This document shows, piece after piece, positions 17,222-25,081 of a stretch of DNA of 34,254 nt. The notes under the pieces were generated by a model that saw nothing but the letters and a program-made list of their open reading frames with translations, was not told the origin of the DNA and did not search any database. Numbering within the stretch: the first letter of the stretch is position 1; each line of letters starts with the position of its first letter. A program made the translations under genes and the position numbers. The DNA is taken from contig JAFEFQ010000271.1 in NCBI GenBank assembly GCA_018240505.1, positions 1 to 34,254 on the forward strand. Direction: 5' to 3'. This DNA comes from Pseudomonadota bacterium (GTDB lineage Bacteria; Pseudomonadota; Gammaproteobacteria; Xanthomonadales; Rhodanobacteraceae).

Positions 17222-18049
17222 TCAGGCCGCGGTCGCCTTGGCGCCGTCCGCCGGTCGCACGGTCAAACATTGGCTCACGACGCCGAGGGGGCCTTGAATG
17301 TCGTGGATCACGCTGTGGGTCAGGCCGACGCCGGTGGGACCGAAGCTGACGGCCGTGTCGAACCCGATCCAGGATCCAACGGGTGCGCGCAGCAGATGCG
17401 CGGTCAGGTCCAGGTTTGGGAACGCGGCCTGACTGGGCGCCACGCGCGGCGTTGCGCCATTGGCCACGTCGACCAGGCCCATCAGCCTGGCAATCGGACT
17501 CACGGTACTGCCTTTCAACAGCGCCATATCCGTGTTGACCCAGAAGATGCATTTCCCGGGGGCCTGCTCGCGCCGCCTGGCCTGCACGCTGCGCACGAAG
17601 CCGCCCGGCCATACGCTCGCAAATTCCCATGCCGGCAGATCATCGGGACCCGGAATGGCCGGACAGGGGCTGCCGGCGATGCCGGAACAATCCCGCTCGG
17701 CCAACAACCAGGCGCGCAGCACGACGGCCGTGCGCATGCCGTGGACGATGCGTGCCTCGACGAGCTCGATCGTCCTGCCCGGCCTGACGACCTCCAGTTC
17801 CACCGCGAACGGCTCCATCGGGAGTACCCCGTGAATGTCGAAGGAGAGTCTGCCGATGGCCAGGTCCTTGCCGCGACGTTTATCCCGGTGCTGCTCGATC
17901 AGGTGGGTCAGCAGTCCGAAAGCCGGCGCAATGTGCTGCTCGGCGGGGTTCCAGCCACCGCCCACGTGAACGGTTGGCACGAAATGATGGTCGGCGAGCG
18001 GCTCGAAGTACCAGGCCGCGTCGCCTCGAGCGGTATTCATCGCATTCAT
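17222..18049 (-). CDS. Acyl-CoA thioesterase family protein (TesB-like double hotdog)
   Basis: The 275-residue product resembles thioesterase-like proteins with two hotdog domains: an N-terminal half with GGWNPAEQHIAPAFGLLTHLIEQH and RLSFDIHGVLPMEPFAVELEV VR, and a C-terminal half with the hotdog strand FPNLDLTAHLLRAPVGSWIG ending in SQCLTVRP. Such proteins hydrolyse acyl-CoA thioesters or act on related substrates; the chain length or acid here is unknown. The start is ATG 18049 (MNAMNTARG). It lies in the same direction as the MerB-like gene 65 bases downstream. The 144 bases upstream (18050-18193) show no gene. Confidence 0.72.
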   Translation of the reverse strand: MNAMNTARGDAAWYFEPLADHHFVPTVHVGGGWNPAEQHIAPAFGLLTHLIEQHRDKRRGKDLAIGRLSFDIHGVLPMEPFAVELEVVRPGRTIELVEARIVHGMRTAVVLRAWLLAERDCSGIAGSPCPAIPGPDDLPAWEFASVWPGGFVRSVQARRREQAPGKCIFWVNTDMALLKGSTVSPIARLMGLVDVANGATPRVAPSQAAFPNLDLTAHLLRAPVGSWIGFDTAVSFGPTGVGLTHSVIHDIQGPLGVVSQCLTVRPADGAKATAA

Positions 18050-18193
18050 GACCGGGCACCCGGGGATGAAGCGAAAAGCCTGTGCCTGCCTTGTCCACGC
18101 GCTTCCCTAGCACGCGCAGCCCAGGTCCGACCCGTCACGCCCATGCGATCACCTGCGCAAACCCGAATCGCGACACGAATACCGTCACCTTGG

Positions 18194-18574
18194 TCAGCCG
18201 GCATACTGGGCGACGCCGTTGCCGAACGACCAGTTCTCTTTCTTCACCTCGACCAGACTGATGAACACGTCCTCGGGGCGCAAGGCCACGCTCGCATGCA
18301 GGCCATCGGCGATCGCCCGGTACAGGGCGCGCTTCTGCTCCAGAGTGCGCCCCTCGTTCCAAGTGATCTGAATCGAGATGAAGTCCTCCGAGCGGGAGAC
18401 TCCGAGATAGCCGGGGTCAAAGACCAAGCCCGCGGAATCATGTTCCTGGATGACCTGGAATCGGTCGTCGCGGGGCACGCCCACGCCGATCAACGCGTCG
18501 TAGACGGCCTGGCCCACGCGCCGGCGGTATTCGGCGGTTTTGCCCTTGCGAAGATCGATGCGAACGAGCGGCAT
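18194..18574 (-). CDS. Tautomerase family protein
   Basis: The 126-residue product begins MPLVRIDL, leaving Pro as the N-terminal residue after Met removal; this proline is the catalytic base of the 4-oxalocrotonate tautomerase superfamily. The length and the C-terminal VFISLVEVKKENWSFGNG fit the longer single-chain (Tautomerase_2) family rather than the ~62-residue 4-OT. The substrate is unknown. ATG 18574 has an AAGGAG ribosome site at ideal distance, which settles the start. It is divergent from a MarR regulator across a double palindromic operator, so it is probably the regulator's target. Confidence 0.86.
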   Translation of the reverse strand: MPLVRIDLRKGKTAEYRRRVGQAVYDALIGVGVPRDDRFQVIQEHDSAGLVFDPGYLGVSRSEDFISIQITWNEGRTLEQKRALYRAIADGLHASVALRPEDVFISLVEVKKENWSFGNGVAQYAG

Positions 18575-18612
18575 GGCGGGCTCCTTGATTGCTGACAACA
18601 GGTCGTAAATGT

Positions 18613-18648
18613 CTGCATATGCTGTTATCATAATGGAAGCATATGCAG
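18613..18648. promoter_or_regulatory. Double palindromic operator between tautomerase and marR genes
   Basis: CTGCATATGC (18613-18622) and GCATATGCAG (18639-18648) are perfect inverted copies, and each contains the 8-base palindrome GCATATGC. Their centres are 26 bases apart. Between them lies TATCATAAT, which reads as a -10 box in both directions (CATAAT on plus, TATGAT on minus). A MarR dimer on one or both sites would shut off both divergent genes. Confidence 0.66.
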
Positions 18649-18684
18649 GTAATTTTTGCAACTCTCCATGCGCGGGGATTCGAC

Positions 18685-19170
18685 GTGGCCGCAATCAAAG
18701 GCAAAGCAGGAAACGAGCACGGGCCCTGCTACTGCACGGCGCTCAGGAAAGCATCCCGCCGGATGTCCCAGCTCTATGACAGTGCGCTTGCCGCCTGTGA
18801 CTTGAAGGTCACCCAGCGCGCGATCCTCGCCCAGTTGAAGCGTAGCGGCCGCCTCTCCGTGGGTGCGCTGGCCGAGGTGCTCGTGATGGATTCCGGCGGC
18901 CTGGCGCATACCCTGAAACCCCTGCAGCGGGACGGATTCATCGAACTCAAGGCAGACCCTCGCGACCGCCGCAGTCGTATCGTGACGCTCACCGCGTTGG
19001 GGCGGAAGAAGCTCAAGCAGAGCGATGCGGCCTGGGCGGCGGCTCAGGTGGGCTTCGAGGCAGCCATCGGTCGCTCCGAATCGACCCGGTTGCGTACCGC
19101 GCTGCAGGAACTCACATCCGATCGGTTCGCGGAGACGTTCGATCGCGCACAGCCGGGGACGAACCGGTAG
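18685..19170 (+). CDS. MarR family transcriptional regulator
   Basis: A 161-residue winged-helix regulator. The recognition region is LKRSGRLSVGALAEVLVMDSGGLAHTLKPLQRDGFIEL, followed by the wing DPRDRRSRIVTLT, characteristic of MarR proteins. Near the N-terminus GPCYCTALRK carries two cysteines that could sense oxidants or electrophiles, as in OhrR-like members; this is inference. I prefer the GTG at 18685, with GGGGA upstream, over an ATG at 18643 that lies inside the operator. It is divergent from the tautomerase gene. Confidence 0.85.
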   Translation: MAAIKGKAGNEHGPCYCTALRKASRRMSQLYDSALAACDLKVTQRAILAQLKRSGRLSVGALAEVLVMDSGGLAHTLKPLQRDGFIELKADPRDRRSRIVTLTALGRKKLKQSDAAWAAAQVGFEAAIGRSESTRLRTALQELTSDRFAETFDRAQPGTNR

Positions 19171-19286
19171 CAATCCGACGGTTTTGCTCTCGGCCGTGTG
19201 GCCGAAGAGCTGTCATCGCTGCGTCCTTGGTAAAATTGCGCTCGATTTCCCGGGAGTGACCGGGACTTTTAGGCCAGGTTTAAGAC

Positions 19287-20318
19287 ATGTCTGTCGCGGA
19301 AAAACGCGTGCAATCCATTGATTTGAATGAGCAAGCCGACGACGGCGCGGCCTGGCGGCTGTGCGTCGCTCCGATGATGGACTGGACCGATCGCCATTGC
19401 CGGTTTTTTCATCGCCTGCTCGCGCCGCATGCGCGCCTGTACACCGAGATGGTGACGACCGGCGCGCTGCTGCACGGCGATCGCGCGCGCCATCTCGATT
19501 TCGACGCGGCCGAGCATCCGCTCGCGCTGCAGCTCGGCGGGCATGAGCCGGCCGAACTCGCGCAGTGCGCGCGCATCGGCGAGGGCTGGGGTTACGACGA
19601 GATCAACCTCAACGTCGGCTGCCCGTCCGACCGCGTGCAGTCGGGACGCTTCGGCGCCTGCCTGATGCGCGAACCGGCGCTGGTCGCCGATTGCGTCGCG
19701 GCGATGCGCGCGGCGGTGTCGGTGCCGGTCACGGTGAAATGCCGCATCGGCGTCGACGAGCAGGACGACTACGAGGATCTGCACCGCTTCGTCGAGACGC
19801 TGCTCGGCGCCGGGCTGAAAACCCTGATCGTGCACGCGCGCAAGGCCTGGCTGCACGGCCTCTCGCCGAAGGAGAACCGCGAGATTCCGCCGCTCAACTA
19901 CGAACGCGTGTACCGGCTCAGGCAGGAATTCCAGCAGCTCGCGATCGTGATCAACGGCGGCATCGTCGATGCCGACGCGGCGACGGCGCATTGTGAAACG
20001 GTCGATGGCGTCATGCTCGGGCGCGCGGCCTACCACGATCCGTTCGTGCTCGCGCGCTGCGAGCAGGCGCTGTTCGGCACGCCGCTGCCCGAACGCGACG
20101 AGATCCTCGACCGCCTGCGTCCGTACATCGAGGCGCAGCTTGCGCACGGCGAAGCGCTCAACCACGTCGCGCGGCATATCCTCGGCCTGTATCACGGCCT
20201 GCCCGGCGCACGCGCTTTCCGGCGCACGCTGAGCGAGCGCATGCACCGGCCCGGCGCCGACTTCAGCGTCGTCGAATCGGCCCTGGCCGGCATGAGCGAA
20301 CATGCGCGGGCCGCCTGA
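19287..20318 (+). CDS. dusA: tRNA-dihydrouridine(20/20a) synthase
   Basis: Reduces uridine 20/20a in the tRNA D-loop to dihydrouridine with FMN and NADPH. The 343-residue product has the DusA pattern: VAPMMDWTDRHCRFFHR, EMVTTGALLHGD, INLNVGCPSDRVQSGRFGAC (catalytic C112), HARKAWLHGLSPKENREIPP and a phosphate-binding GVMLGRAAYH. The family subclass is clear from LSPKENREIPPL. ATG at 19287. A GC-rich perfect hairpin (GCGGGCCG, 20306-20313, with CGGCCCGC, 20319-20326) straddles its stop codon and may help end the transcript. Confidence 0.95.
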   Translation: MSVAEKRVQSIDLNEQADDGAAWRLCVAPMMDWTDRHCRFFHRLLAPHARLYTEMVTTGALLHGDRARHLDFDAAEHPLALQLGGHEPAELAQCARIGEGWGYDEINLNVGCPSDRVQSGRFGACLMREPALVADCVAAMRAAVSVPVTVKCRIGVDEQDDYEDLHRFVETLLGAGLKTLIVHARKAWLHGLSPKENREIPPLNYERVYRLRQEFQQLAIVINGGIVDADAATAHCETVDGVMLGRAAYHDPFVLARCEQALFGTPLPERDEILDRLRPYIEAQLAHGEALNHVARHILGLYHGLPGARAFRRTLSERMHRPGADFSVVESALAGMSEHARAA

Positions 20319-20372
20319 CGGCCCGCCGCTTCCAGCCGCAGGCGCAACGGTTCCATGCAACATGCCGACCAG

Positions 20373-20404
20373 TTCAGGCCCAATTCAATCGAATTTCCCA
20401 TAGT
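20373..20404 (+). promoter_or_regulatory. Candidate PhoP-type direct repeat and -10 box
   Basis: TTCA occurs twice with an 11-base period (20373-20376 and 20384-20387, in GTTCA...ATTCA), the spacing OmpR/PhoP-class regulators use. CATAGT (20399-20404) follows about 11 bases after the second repeat, and no -35 box is seen. This is the arrangement of activator-dependent PhoP promoters, suggesting autoregulation of the PepSY-phoP-phoQ unit. The repeat is short and the match to any PhoP consensus is weak. Confidence 0.33.
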
Positions 20405-20464
20405 GGCTGTCCCGGACCACGAATCGCCCGCCCGCCACCGCCGAACCCGTCGCCGCTGCCCGAG

Positions 20465-20701
20465 ATGAAATTCCGTTTTGCCACGATCGTCCTGCTTGCC
20501 GCATTCGCGCTCTCGTCGCATGATGCCTTCGCCGCGTCGCTGACCATGCACGAGGCGATCGCCAAGGTGCAGCGCGAGACGGGCGGCAAGGTGCTGTCCG
20601 CCGAGACCAAGACCCAAGGCAGGAAGACGATCTACCGGATCAAGCTGCTCACGCGCGGCGGCCAGGTCAAAATCGTCGAAGTCGCGGCGGACCAGTCTTG
20701 A
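20465..20701 (+). CDS. Small periplasmic PepSY-domain protein
   Basis: A 78-residue secreted protein: signal peptide of about 23 residues (MKFRFATIVLLAAFALSSHDAFA), then one PepSY domain (LTMHEAIAKVQRETGGKVLS ... TIYRIKLLTRGGQVKIVEV). PepSY domains are thought to inhibit proteases or act in periplasmic sensing. The gene stands just before a phoP/phoQ pair, an arrangement repeated in related genomes, so it may modulate the sensor kinase; that link is inference. Confidence 0.85.
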   Translation: MKFRFATIVLLAAFALSSHDAFAASLTMHEAIAKVQRETGGKVLSAETKTQGRKTIYRIKLLTRGGQVKIVEVAADQS

Positions 20702-20777
20702 ATTCAGAAGTGCGGCCATGGATGGCTGCCTTGTGATCTTCGCGGTCACGGACGATCGCAAAAACCAAGGAAATGCC

Positions 20778-21497
20778 ATGCGTGTACTACTGGTCGAAGA
20801 CGAAGCCCCGCTGCGCGAGACTCTCGCCGCGCGCCTCAAGCGCGACGGTTTTGCCGTCGACACCGCCGCCGACGGCGAGGAAGGCCTGTTCCTCGGCCGC
20901 GAAGTGCCGTTCGACGTCGCCATCATCGACCTCGGCCTGCCGAAGAAATCCGGCATGGACCTGGTCAAGGACCTGCGCGACGCCGGGCAAAAGTACCCGA
21001 TCCTGATCCTGACCGCGCGCTCGAGCTGGCAGGACAAGGTGCAGGGCTTGAAGCACGGCGCCGACGACTACCTGGTCAAGCCGTTCCATGTCGAGGAACT
21101 GCTCGCGCGCATCAACGCCCTCGTGCGCCGCGCCTCGGGCTGGACCAAGCCGACGCTGGAATGCGGCCCGATCGTGCTCGACACGACCGCGCAGACCGTG
21201 CACGTCGGCGGCAGCCCGGCCGACCTGACCAGCTACGAATACAAGGTGCTCGAATACCTGATGCTGCATGCCGGCGAGCTCGTGTCCAAGGCCGACCTGA
21301 CCGAACACATCTACCAGCAGGATTTCGACCGCGACTCCAACGTGCTCGAAGTGTTCATCGGCCGCCTGCGGCGCAAGCTCGACCCGGACAACTCGCTCAA
21401 ACCGATCGAGACCGTGCGCGGGCGCGGCTACCGCTTCGCGATCCCGCGCAGCGAAGGCGCGCACGAGGCCGCTGCGGACGAAACCGCCGCGAAATAA
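20778..21497 (+). CDS. phoP: PhoP-like response regulator (OmpR family)
   Basis: A 239-residue transcription factor. The receiver domain (1-120) has acidic pocket E7/D8, phospho-acceptor D51 (IIDLGLPKKSG), T79 and K101. The C-terminal OmpR winged helix (about 128-230) ends in RRKLDPDNSLKPIETVRGRG YRF. Start ATG 20778 has AAGGA upstream; a longer frame from 20718 adds a non-family leader. The histidine kinase gene follows 18 bases later, so the two form a two-component system, probably PhoPQ, which controls envelope stress, low Mg2+ and antimicrobial peptide responses in related bacteria. The specific signal is not shown by the sequence. Confidence 0.9.
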   Translation: MRVLLVEDEAPLRETLAARLKRDGFAVDTAADGEEGLFLGREVPFDVAIIDLGLPKKSGMDLVKDLRDAGQKYPILILTARSSWQDKVQGLKHGADDYLVKPFHVEELLARINALVRRASGWTKPTLECGPIVLDTTAQTVHVGGSPADLTSYEYKVLEYLMLHAGELVSKADLTEHIYQQDFDRDSNVLEVFIGRLRRKLDPDNSLKPIETVRGRGYRFAIPRSEGAHEAAADETAAK

Positions 21498-21515
21498 GCC
21501 ACTTCTTCCCCCTGC

Positions 21516-22916
21516 ATGGCGCGCCGACCTCTTTCCCTGCAAGCGCGCTCGCTGCTCGCCGCCGGCGTCGTGCTGGTGGCGTTCCTCGGCATGACCGGCG
21601 TCGCCCTCGATCAGGCGATCTACCAGACCTTGCGCAATACGCTGCACGACCGCCTGCAGGGCTACGCCGAGGCCTACATCGCCAAGTCCGACGTGAGCCG
21701 CGCGCGGCGCTGGCTGCCGCCAGAGGTCGATCCCGAACCGTTTCTCAGCCCCGACAGCGGGCTCTACGCGGCCATGGCCGGCCCGGTCGAGGTCGATGGC
21801 GTGCGTCGCGACAACTGGCGCTCGCAATCGGCCTACGCCGTTGCCGATCTGCCGCAGTTCGACGCGACGCTCAAGCCGGGCGCCACCGAGTTCACGACGA
21901 CCCCGATCGACGGCGCCGGCGGAAAAGTATACTTGTACAGCTACGGCCTGTCCTGGCCGGTCGCCGGCAAGGATCCGGTGCTGACGACGATCCACATCGC
22001 CGAGGACGCGAAGCACCTGGAAGTGCAACGCAACGTGTTCCGCCGCAGCCTCGTGTTCACCTTCGGCGGTCTTGCGGTCGGCCTGCTGCTGCTGTTGCTC
22101 GGCGTCGTGCGCTGGATCCTGCAACCGGCGCGACAGATCGCCATCGAGCTCGGCCGCGTCGAGCGCGGCGAGCAGGAGCAGTTGTCGACCGACTACCCGC
22201 TCGAACTCAAGCGCCTCGCCGGCAGCATCAACGACTTCATCGACAGCGAGCGCAACAGTCTGAAGCGCTACCGCAATACCCTCTCCGACCTCGCCCACAG
22301 CCTGAAGACGCCGCTCGCCGTCGTACGCAGCCAGCTCGAGTCGGGCGCGGACGGCAAAGAGTTCCGCTGGACCGTGCTCGAGCAGGTCGGGCGCATGGAT
22401 TCGATCGTCGCCTACCAGCTCTCGCGCGCGGCGACGAGCGGGCATTCGACGTTCGCCGCGCCGATCCTGATCGAGCCGCACGCCGAGGAGATCGTCAGCG
22501 GCCTGGAAAAGGTGTATGCGGCGAAAAAGATCCTCTGCGAATTCGATGTCGACCCGAAGGCACAGTTCTACGGTGAGGAAGGCGACCTGCTCGAACTGCT
22601 CGGCAACCTGCTCGAAAACGCGTTCAAGTGGACCAGCCATCGCGTGCTGCTGACCGCGCGCGTGATCCCCGGCGTGCCCGGCGCGCGGCGCAACGGCCTC
22701 ATCTTCATGGTCGAGGACGACGGCCCGGGCATTCCCGCGGACAAGGTCGAGCACCTGCTCCAGCGCGGCGTGCGCGGCGACGAGCGCGTGCAGGGCCACG
22801 GCATCGGCCTTGCGATCGTGCAGGACCTGCTCAAGGCCTACCGCGGCAATCTCACCGTGTCGAAATCGGAAAATCTCGGCGGCGCGGCGTTCACGGTGCG
22901 CTTCGCACCGGGCTGA
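21516..22916 (+). CDS. phoQ: PhoQ-like sensor histidine kinase
   Basis: A 466-residue inner-membrane sensor kinase. Membrane span 1 is at about 12-31, a periplasmic sensor domain follows (about 33-178), span 2 at about 179-202, then a HAMP region. The H-box DLAHSLKTPLAVV has phospho-acceptor H261, and the ATPase domain shows NLLENAFKW (N-box), DDGPGIP (G1) and GHGIGLAIV (G2). It phosphorylates the regulator encoded 18 bases upstream. The periplasmic domain lacks an obvious long acidic patch, so Mg2+ sensing is not assured. Confidence 0.88.
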   Translation: MARRPLSLQARSLLAAGVVLVAFLGMTGVALDQAIYQTLRNTLHDRLQGYAEAYIAKSDVSRARRWLPPEVDPEPFLSPDSGLYAAMAGPVEVDGVRRDNWRSQSAYAVADLPQFDATLKPGATEFTTTPIDGAGGKVYLYSYGLSWPVAGKDPVLTTIHIAEDAKHLEVQRNVFRRSLVFTFGGLAVGLLLLLLGVVRWILQPARQIAIELGRVERGEQEQLSTDYPLELKRLAGSINDFIDSERNSLKRYRNTLSDLAHSLKTPLAVVRSQLESGADGKEFRWTVLEQVGRMDSIVAYQLSRAATSGHSTFAAPILIEPHAEEIVSGLEKVYAAKKILCEFDVDPKAQFYGEEGDLLELLGNLLENAFKWTSHRVLLTARVIPGVPGARRNGLIFMVEDDGPGIPADKVEHLLQRGVRGDERVQGHGIGLAIVQDLLKAYRGNLTVSKSENLGGAAFTVRFAPG

Positions 22917-23029
22917 TCGGCTCCCGCGCGCATGCCGACGCCGGGCGGCATCGACGCCAACCGCGAAATTGGCGCTGCCCGCGACGACCGATGCAACGCA
23001 TACTGCGCGCTCGTTGTCAGGAGCGCACC

Positions 23030-23797
23030 ATGCCGATTCCCGTCGCCGAAAAGCGCGCCGCCTTCCGCGCCCTGCACGCGCAGGGTTGTTTCGTGCTGCC
23101 CAATCCCTGGGACATCGGCGGCGCGCGCCGCCTCGAAAAACTCGGCTTCAAGGCGCTCGCCTCGACCAGCGCCGGCCTCGCCTGGTCGCTAGGCCGCGAC
23201 GACAACGCGCTGCCTCGAGACGCCGTGCTCGAACATCTGCGCGGCCTGTGTGCGGCGACCGGCCTGCCGGTCAACGCCGACTTCGAGGACGGTTTCGCCG
23301 CCGACCCCGACGGCGTTGCCGCGAATGTCGCGCTCGCCGTCGCCACGGGCGTCGCCGGCCTGTCGATCGAAGACCGCGACGGACGCGGCCTGCATTCGCC
23401 GGGCCACGCCACCGAACGCATCCGCGCGGCGCGCGCGGCGATCGACGCCAGCGGCGAGGACGTCATGCTCGTCGCGCGCTCGGAAGGATTCCTGCTCGGC
23501 CAGCCCGACCTCGACGCGACGATCGCACGCCTCGTCGCCTACGCCGACGCCGGCGCCGACGTGCTCTATGCGCCCGGTGTCGCCGATCCCGAAGCGACCG
23601 CGCGCATCGTGCGCGCGGTCGCGCCGAAGCCGGTCAACGTGCTGCTCATGAACCCGCAGATGCGCGTCGCCGACCTTGCCGCGCTCGGCGTGCGCCGCGT
23701 CAGCACGGGCGGCGCGCTCGCCGCCGCGGCATGGCGCGGCTTCGATCTCGCCGCGCGCCAGCTGCTCGACAGCGGAACCTTGCCGCCGCGCGGTTAA
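23030..23797 (+). CDS. Isocitrate lyase / PEP mutase family protein
   Basis: A 255-residue TIM-barrel protein of the ICL/PEPM superfamily, whose members form or break C-C or P-C bonds next to a carboxylate. Family landmarks are LPNPWDIGGARRLEKLGF, STSAGLAWSLG, VNADFEDGFA (metal-binding acidic residues), LSIEDRDG and VNVLLMNP. It lacks the KKCGH motif of true isocitrate lyases, so the activity is probably that of an oxaloacetate- or phosphonate-type lyase; the exact substrate is unknown. ATG 23030 has CAGGAG upstream. It is separated from phoQ by 113 bases. Confidence 0.85.
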   Translation: MPIPVAEKRAAFRALHAQGCFVLPNPWDIGGARRLEKLGFKALASTSAGLAWSLGRDDNALPRDAVLEHLRGLCAATGLPVNADFEDGFAADPDGVAANVALAVATGVAGLSIEDRDGRGLHSPGHATERIRAARAAIDASGEDVMLVARSEGFLLGQPDLDATIARLVAYADAGADVLYAPGVADPEATARIVRAVAPKPVNVLLMNPQMRVADLAALGVRRVSTGGALAAAAWRGFDLAARQLLDSGTLPPRG

Positions 23798-23989
23798 AGC
23801 ATTTTCGACTCAGATGCTTACAAACGCGCCCCCTTCCACCCCTTCGGGGCACCTTCCCCCGCTGCGCAGAAGAAGGGAGCAAAGAGTGGCGTTGCATGGC
23901 AGGAATCCTTCCCCTGCGCGTAGCGCGGGGGAAGGTGGCGGCAGCCGGAAGGGGGCGCTTTTCGCGTCGATGGTTGACGCGAATTTGCT
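23798..23989. repeat. Long imperfect palindrome filling a convergent gap
   Basis: The whole gap between two convergent stop codons is one imperfect inverted repeat. Outer arms: GCGCCCCCTTCC (23826-23837) with GGAAGGGGGCGC (23947-23958). Inner arms: CACCTTCCCCCGC (about 23850-23862) with GCGGGGGAAGGTG (about 23925-23937). The flanks (AGCATTTTCG... and ...CGAATTTGCT) are also similar in inverted orientation. It may be a REP/BIME-class or MITE-like element and could end transcription in both directions. Confidence 0.72.
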
Positions 23990-25066
23990 CTAGTTGCGCG
24001 GCACCAGTATCGGCACAGCGCCACTGACCGATACACGCTGATTGACTCTGGTGGCGACGAGCACGAAATCCGGATGCCGGAAGCTCACTCCTACACCGCC
24101 GATCTCGGCGAATTCGGGCAATTCCGCAACTCGCACCCCGCCATCGCGACCAATGCGATGGATGCCATCCGTTGCAACGGCGCACAAGTCTGCACCACAG
24201 GCTTCCAATGAAAAGAAAGGCACGCTCACTTCTTTCAACCATGCGACAGTAGTCTTATCCGCGCCTACTGGCGTCGCAAAAGTGGCGGAATACACCTGCC
24301 GCACGCGATCGCCGCAGATTTCGACTACCCGTCCATGCGACAACATATGGACGAGCCCGACGGCAGCGGCCACACAATTGCGTTGCCACGGTTCGACCGC
24401 GATGCCGTTCACCGGATCGACATCCGCAACAATCGGGCCATCGCAGTCCGCATCCGATTGACTGCAGCCGACGGCCGAAACCTTACCCGTTCGGCGGTCA
24501 ATGCGACTCATGCCGCCGCCCCATTCACCGATATTCAACCCGACGAAGATGGCTTCTGGAGTGACCAGTATCGTCCGCATCGGCGCCTGTCGCAGGGGCG
24601 CGGAGAGCGAAACAATAGTTTGCGATCCCGTCCCGAGACTTATCAGACGTCGTGTGGTGAGGACGACCACGTTGTCATCTGCGCCGCTCGCAGCAACAAG
24701 TTCATCCCCCTGTGTCGGCAGCTTCGCAAAAGCCGAGAATTTGCCGCCATTGTGTTTGGCGAGCGTCCATTCCCTGCAGTCCGAGGACGAACAGGCGATG
24801 ATCCAAGGCACGCTTTGGTTGCGCCACAAACCAAGCACTGGCTGCGGCGTGGTAATTTCCTTGCGCTTGCCTTCGCCCTCTTTGATGCTCGATACAGTTC
24901 CGGCATCGGAGCGTAGCCAGAGTTTCCCCTCGGCAAAAACAGCCTGGGCAATGAACGATTCTTGATCTGCACGTCGCGGCTGCAGCGCCGCACCGTCGGC
25001 AAAGGCGATCGGCACGATTGCAATCCCTACGGCTGCGCAGAGAAAAGAAAACAGATTCACTCTCAC
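23990..25066 (-). CDS. Secreted protein of unknown function, possibly beta-propeller
   Basis: A 358-residue protein with a signal peptide (about residues 1-23, FSFLCAAVGIAIVPIAFADG). The rest is rich in repeated short beta strands and small or aromatic residues (GKLWLRSDAGTVSSI, AIFVGLNIGEWGGGMSRID, LCAVATDGIHRIGRDGG), suggesting a blade-repeat fold. I recognise no family. Codon use is visibly less GC-biased than in the neighbours, hinting at recent acquisition. It starts at GTG 25066, 15 bases after the amidohydrolase stop, with AAAGAGAGA upstream, so it is probably co-transcribed. Its stop TAG adjoins the palindrome at 23798-23989. Confidence 0.72.
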   Translation of the reverse strand: MRVNLFSFLCAAVGIAIVPIAFADGAALQPRRADQESFIAQAVFAEGKLWLRSDAGTVSSIKEGEGKRKEITTPQPVLGLWRNQSVPWIIACSSSDCREWTLAKHNGGKFSAFAKLPTQGDELVAASGADDNVVVLTTRRLISLGTGSQTIVSLSAPLRQAPMRTILVTPEAIFVGLNIGEWGGGMSRIDRRTGKVSAVGCSQSDADCDGPIVADVDPVNGIAVEPWQRNCVAAAVGLVHMLSHGRVVEICGDRVRQVYSATFATPVGADKTTVAWLKEVSVPFFSLEACGADLCAVATDGIHRIGRDGGVRVAELPEFAEIGGVGVSFRHPDFVLVATRVNQRVSVSGAVPILVPRN

Positions 25067-25081
25067 TCTCTCTTTATTCGA

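Noticed and set aside
18643..18684. An ATG start for the MarR gene at 18643
   Set aside because: It overlaps the operator and lacks a ribosome site; GTG 18685 has GGGGA at a suitable distance.
20787..22799. A 670-residue minus-strand frame opposite phoP/phoQ
   Set aside because: The plus-strand genes have complete domains and catalytic residues; the antisense frame has none.
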